The position numbers and the translations under genes were made by a program. This document shows, in pieces, positions 60,937 to 64,000 of a DNA stretch of 64,000 nt. Position 1 is the stretch's first letter; each line of letters starts with the position of its first letter. The notes beneath the pieces are model-generated. The model searched no databases and had not been told where the DNA came from. It saw nothing but the letters and a program-made list of their open reading frames with translations. Origin of the DNA: CAYMAI01 sp964388445 (lineage in GTDB: Bacteria > 4484-113 > JAGGVC01); the NCBI GenBank assembly GCA_964388445.1, contig CAYMAI010000004.1:186001-250000 (forward strand), given 5' to 3'.

Positions 60937-61850
60937 CACGCCTTGATTCCCTTCAGCCTTGCGGCAGCCTGCGGATGGAACATCGCGACGCCGCAATAGA
61001 ACTCCACGAGCGTGCGATAAACTGGCGGACTCGGAATAAGCCCCAGGTCTTCCACTTGAATTCCGCCGTTCGTAATGCCGCACACGAATTCGTCCGCTCC
61101 ATATTTGACCGCGTAAATCGAGCTGGTCTCCTCGTTTTCTCCCGTGGTTTCGGTGAATCCGAGAATCTCTTCGTTGTTCTCGTCTTTGCCGACGAGCTTG
61201 ACCGGGATGCCGTCGTACCGCGTGATTTGTCTGCCGAAATCGTCCATACCAACTTCGAGAATGCTGCTCGTGCGCGCGAGAGCGGTCAGCTTGCGGCGGT
61301 TAGCGCGGCTCATGTAAATCACGTCCGGCCCGCCCCACACCGCGTCGATTAGCGCGTCGAGATATTCCAGCGACAGGTCGTCGCCGTCGCCCGACTCGTC
61401 GTCCGCAGTAATCACTTGATCGGTTCCCGCGAGCCTCACGGCAAGTCCGTCGAATCCGTTCGGGTCCGCGTTTTCGTCGCCGTTGAAAAACGTTCTCGTG
61501 AACGCAAGCGACAGGCTTTTCACCTTCATCCTCGCCTGCACGGCGCGTTGGTCGTTCACGCTGCCGCGAGTTTGCTGGATGTATCTGTCCACGTCCACCA
61601 CGCCGCCGAAAATTACCAGCGATTCGGTCTCTTGGTCGAATTCGCCCGCGCTTTCGGTGTACGCGCTGTTGACCGGACGAAACTCCACCGCGGGCAGGCT
61701 CGCCTCGCGGCTGTATTTGAAGCTGTTCCCCTGCACTTCGATGAACGGCAGGTCTTCGAGTACCGGCGAAAATTCGCCGAAAGTTTCGATCACGCCCTTC
61801 TTGAGCATGTCGGTTTCAAGCTTTGCCGCTTGAACAAGTGTCAACGCCAT
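60936..61850 (-). CDS. Phage major capsid protein
   Basis: The 304-residue protein has the pattern of HK97-fold phage coat proteins: PFIEVQGNSFKYSREASLP, the E-loop area followed by DVDRYIQQTRG, DQRAVQARMKVKSLSLAFTRTFFNGD, and the A-domain segment with DVIYMSRANRRKLTAL. It would form the shell. It follows the portal gene with no protease or scaffold gene between. Confidence 0.85.
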   Translation of the reverse strand: MALTLVQAAKLETDMLKKGVIETFGEFSPVLEDLPFIEVQGNSFKYSREASLPAVEFRPVNSAYTESAGEFDQETESLVIFGGVVDVDRYIQQTRGSVNDQRAVQARMKVKSLSLAFTRTFFNGDENADPNGFDGLAVRLAGTDQVITADDESGDGDDLSLEYLDALIDAVWGGPDVIYMSRANRRKLTALARTSSILEVGMDDFGRQITRYDGIPVKLVGKDENNEEILGFTETTGENEETSSIYAVKYGADEFVCGITNGGIQVEDLGLIPSPPVYRTLVEFYCGVAMFHPQAAARLKGIKA

Positions 61851-61907
61851 TTCATTTCCTCCTTTTATTCAAAAAACAAGCGGCCGTATAATTTCGGCCT
61901 TGATTCG

Positions 61908-63227
61908 TTACATCCCGGATAGTTTCGCTTTCGCGACTTCCTTCGTGATAAGTCCCGATTCCATCGCGGCGATAATGCGCGCCTCTTTAGCCGCAATTTC
62001 GGTTTCGCTGGCGCGAAACATCGGGCCGTATTCGAACTTCACCGTTTTTTCGCCTTCGCCATCGGGCAGCGCGCCCGCCCGTTTCGCCGCGACAAGTGTC
62101 ATCGCAAGTAGCCTTTCCATTGCGCCGCCAACCGTTTTCCGTTTGCGCTCTGCGAGCGCGACTAGCGGTTCGTAAAGCACTGAAAGCGCGAATCCGCTTA
62201 TCGCGCCGAGACCGGACAGCTTTTCGGGGTCGAGCATGCTTACGCCGCTTATTTCCGCAAGCGCGCGTCTTAAATCGCAAAGGTGCGTGCTTATTTCGCT
62301 CATGTCCGCGCCGTTCGCCAAATATTCCATTCGCGCGCCGTCGCCGATTACGCTGAGGATTTCGCCTTCTCGCGCTCCGCCGCCGACAATCCTGCCGTTG
62401 ATGTTCAGCAAAATCGCGTTCATCGTACGGCTGATGTTCCGGCTGCGCTGGGACAGCTTCCAGTTGATGTCGTCGAAAATCGTCAGCAAATCGTCGAGGT
62501 CGCTTTCGCCATACACTCTTCCCGTTCGCCGCCGGTTTTTGATTAATACTGCGGGTATGAATCCGAGCCGGTTTTTCTTCGCCGAAACAAGCCGCCACTC
62601 TTTCGGCGATTCGTCGGGCACGCCGAACATGCCCGCAGCCCCTCCCATCCATACCGGCCGCCCGCGCCTTGCCTCGCCTTCGAATTTGAAAAAACCGTCG
62701 GCGGTTAGTTCTTCGCGGTGCCATTTCTCCGAGCCGCCCCCGTCCACGAATTTGTATTCGATTCTGGCAACCTCGATTTCGTTTTCGTCGTGCGGACTCG
62801 TTTCGATAACATAATCCTCGGCGGGAATCAGCCGAACCTTCGCATCGAATTCGCCGCCGTTTCCGCTTGCGTCGAGAACGATGAGCGCATCGCCCTTTAC
62901 GGAAGCCTCGACGCACGAGTCGAAAAGCATTTCGTAAATCCCGTTTTTCTCGATTACAGCTTCCAAAAGCGCCGATTCGGCATTACCGCCCGCCGCAAAA
63001 CCCAGCACGCGGTCGAAAGCGAAATGCGCCGCGCGCTCCGCAATCAGCCGGGGATAGTTCACCACTATCGCGGGACGCGGCGCGTCGTATGAATATCCCA
63101 GAAGCGAGCGCCATTCCCGCTCGTTTTCGTACGGCGCGCCTTCGTAGTATGCGGAAAGCAGCGCCAGCCTGCGGCGCCTCAATGCGGCGTCTTCTTTTCC
63201 TTGCGGCGTGTCTATATAAAGTCCCAT
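61908..63227 (-). CDS. Phage portal protein (SPP1 gp6-like)
   Basis: The 439-residue protein has the SPP1-type portal pattern: YYEGAPYENEREWRS, VNYPRLIAERAAHFAFDRVLGF, a beta-hairpin stretch, then the helical wing and NRLGFIPAVLIKNRR. Portals form the dodecameric ring through which DNA enters heads. The ATG at 63227 with AGAGGA in front is preferred over an upstream in-frame start. It is the first gene of the phage module; no terminase lies upstream. Confidence 0.85.
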   Translation of the reverse strand: MGLYIDTPQGKEDAALRRRRLALLSAYYEGAPYENEREWRSLLGYSYDAPRPAIVVNYPRLIAERAAHFAFDRVLGFAAGGNAESALLEAVIEKNGIYEMLFDSCVEASVKGDALIVLDASGNGGEFDAKVRLIPAEDYVIETSPHDENEIEVARIEYKFVDGGGSEKWHREELTADGFFKFEGEARRGRPVWMGGAAGMFGVPDESPKEWRLVSAKKNRLGFIPAVLIKNRRRTGRVYGESDLDDLLTIFDDINWKLSQRSRNISRTMNAILLNINGRIVGGGAREGEILSVIGDGARMEYLANGADMSEISTHLCDLRRALAEISGVSMLDPEKLSGLGAISGFALSVLYEPLVALAERKRKTVGGAMERLLAMTLVAAKRAGALPDGEGEKTVKFEYGPMFRASETEIAAKEARIIAAMESGLITKEVAKAKLSGM

Positions 63228-63310
63228 CGAAAAATCCTCTTGCGGCGAAGTTACAAAACCTTTGCGGCGGAAAATGCGATTGCCGCACGTAAATAAGTAT
63301 AGCCAACAAT

Positions 63311-63316
63311 TGTCAA
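63311..63316 (-). promoter_or_regulatory. Candidate -35 upstream of the portal gene
   Basis: In the 187-bp gap before the portal gene TTGACA reads on the minus strand at 63316-63311, but no well-placed -10 is clear (TATTTA at 15 bp). The nearby TATACT is only 9 bp away. A promoter for the phage module is likely in this gap but not pinned down. Confidence 0.35.
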
Positions 63317-63414
63317 GTATTACCACTCGAAAGCGCAAATATTGGAAAATATTTTTAAAACGCAGTCATGATGCGGATTGCGCGACCATAGTTTTTTCGC
63401 GGGTATCATTCATC

Positions 63415-63831
63415 ATGATGAAAAGCGAGCGAAATTCCGGCGGACCTCACTGCGAAGGCGCAAAGCGCGGCCAAATCGCGATTTACTTCGACGAAACCTG
63501 TCCGGTTTGCATCGGCGCAAGCCGTCACTATTCCGCGCTCGACGAAACGGGCGAACTCGAATTTCTGCCGCTCGGCGAATCCGCGGAGCGGCTTCGCGCG
63601 GCGGGAATCTCCGAAGCCAAGGCGCGGCGAGCGATGCACGCGGTGGACTTGGCGGGAAGAACGCTTTCCGGTATCGACGCTTTGGCTGTAATCTGGGAAC
63701 GCATCCCCGCCTACCGAATTCTCGCTAGGCTGGCGCGCACGCCCGTTATATCTAGCATTATGCGGCTATCGTACGCCGTGTTCGCAAGGCTACGGCCGCG
63801 AGTTAGAACGGCAAAAGAGCGTGAGAATTGA
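63415..63831 (+). CDS. Thiol-disulfide oxidoreductase, DCC family (DUF393)
   Basis: The 138-residue protein has the family motif YFDETCPVC, a redox CxxC at about residue 30 preceded by the conserved Asp, and follows the DCC pattern ending near FARLRPRVR. Predicted oxidoreductases of this family are little studied. It starts at ATG 63415 (ATG 63418 possible) with no clear ribosome site. Its stop overlaps the next start by 4 nt; DCC and TIGR01777 genes are often adjacent. Confidence 0.85.
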   Translation: MMKSERNSGGPHCEGAKRGQIAIYFDETCPVCIGASRHYSALDETGELEFLPLGESAERLRAAGISEAKARRAMHAVDLAGRTLSGIDALAVIWERIPAYRILARLARTPVISSIMRLSYAVFARLRPRVRTAKEREN

Positions 63832-64000
63832 AAGCGGCAATTACCGGAGCGTCCGGGTTTATCGGCGGCGCGGTCTCATCTGCGCTGGAAGCAGAGGGGC
63901 ACGAAGTCTTCCGGCTGGTAAGGCGCCCGCCGCAAAAAGACGGCGAAATTTACTGGAATCCCCCCGGAGCAGAGGAGAGCAGTGGAGAAATTGACACCGC
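63828..64000 (+). CDS. TIGR01777-type NAD-dependent epimerase (partial, runs off window)
   Basis: Only the first 57 codons are in the window. They show an N-terminal Rossmann motif, ITGASGFIGGAVSSALEAEGHEV, followed by FRLVRR, characteristic of SDR proteins of the TIGR01777 (YfcH-like) group. The start is a TTG at 63828 overlapping the DCC stop (TTGA). The catalytic part lies outside the window. Confidence 0.82.
   Translation, partial: MKAAITGASGFIGGAVSSALEAEGHEVFRLVRRPPQKDGEIYWNPPGAEESSGEIDT

Overview
The window is a GC-rich bacterial chromosome segment with several AT-richer islands. The organism looks like an uncultured, Gram-negative-type, probably anaerobic rod. Supporting genes are mreB, a class A penicillin-binding protein, type IV pilus genes (PilT and prepilin peptidase), a selenocysteine-containing periplasmic formate dehydrogenase, and an archaeal-type WtpABC tungstate/molybdate importer. 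No rRNA or tRNA gene was seen, so I do not assign a phylum.

Layout. 1-3.0 kb: the start of a very large TPR-type protein on the minus strand, running off the window. 3.2-5.5 kb: groES-groEL behind a consensus promoter overlapped by a CIRCE-like operator. 5.5-18.1 kb: housekeeping genes (mreB, sppA, AMMECR1/LigB-like pair, rpmF, acpP, an ABC exporter, folD, a secreted TPR protein, a PBP1A-like enzyme). These include a divergent pair of a LexA/CI-like S24 regulator and a small sigma-region-4-like HTH protein. 18.2-19.4 kb: an AT-rich NucS-like nuclease gene. 19.4-33.2 kb: a 14-gene minus-strand operon for formate dehydrogenase (fdhA with an in-frame UGA and SECIS hairpin, fdhB, fdhE, fdhD), molybdopterin/tungstopterin biosynthesis (mobA, a MobB-like/ModE fusion, moeA, moaA, moaC, a MOSC-MogA fusion) and WtpABC metal import. 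A 690-bp AT-rich intergenic region with repeated CTTGCGCA elements separates it from a divergent [2Fe-2S] ferredoxin gene.

34.5-47.2 kb: glyA, a PLP aminotransferase, a Panacea-type antitoxin candidate with a small partner, a thioesterase, an internally deleted DNA methyltransferase, an AT-rich class III nucleotidyl-cyclase-like gene, two repeat-rich non-coding stretches, a class III aminotransferase, a degenerate HD-GYP protein, PilT and PilD. 47.2-51.1 kb: a single-chain nuclease-methyltransferase overlapping a gene whose product carries a HEPN-type RNxxxH motif, a likely defence unit. 51.4-52.8 kb: two DinB-like paralogues. 52.8-63.2 kb: a compact siphophage-like particle module on the minus strand (portal, major capsid, connectors, tail tube, frameshifting tail chaperone, short tape-measure-like protein, tail/baseplate and fibre-like proteins, holin-like protein). 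No terminase, protease, integrase or lysin gene is seen. The window ends with a DCC thiol oxidoreductase and the start of a TIGR01777-type epimerase.

The formate dehydrogenase cluster reads as one self-contained metabolic unit: it imports W/Mo, builds and inserts the pterin cofactor, and makes and sulfurates the enzyme. The 37-51 kb stretch has the character of a defence or mobile island. Several of its genes lack Shine-Dalgarno sequences and have a -10 hexamer only about 7-15 nt from the start codon, suggesting leaderless or near-leaderless transcripts.
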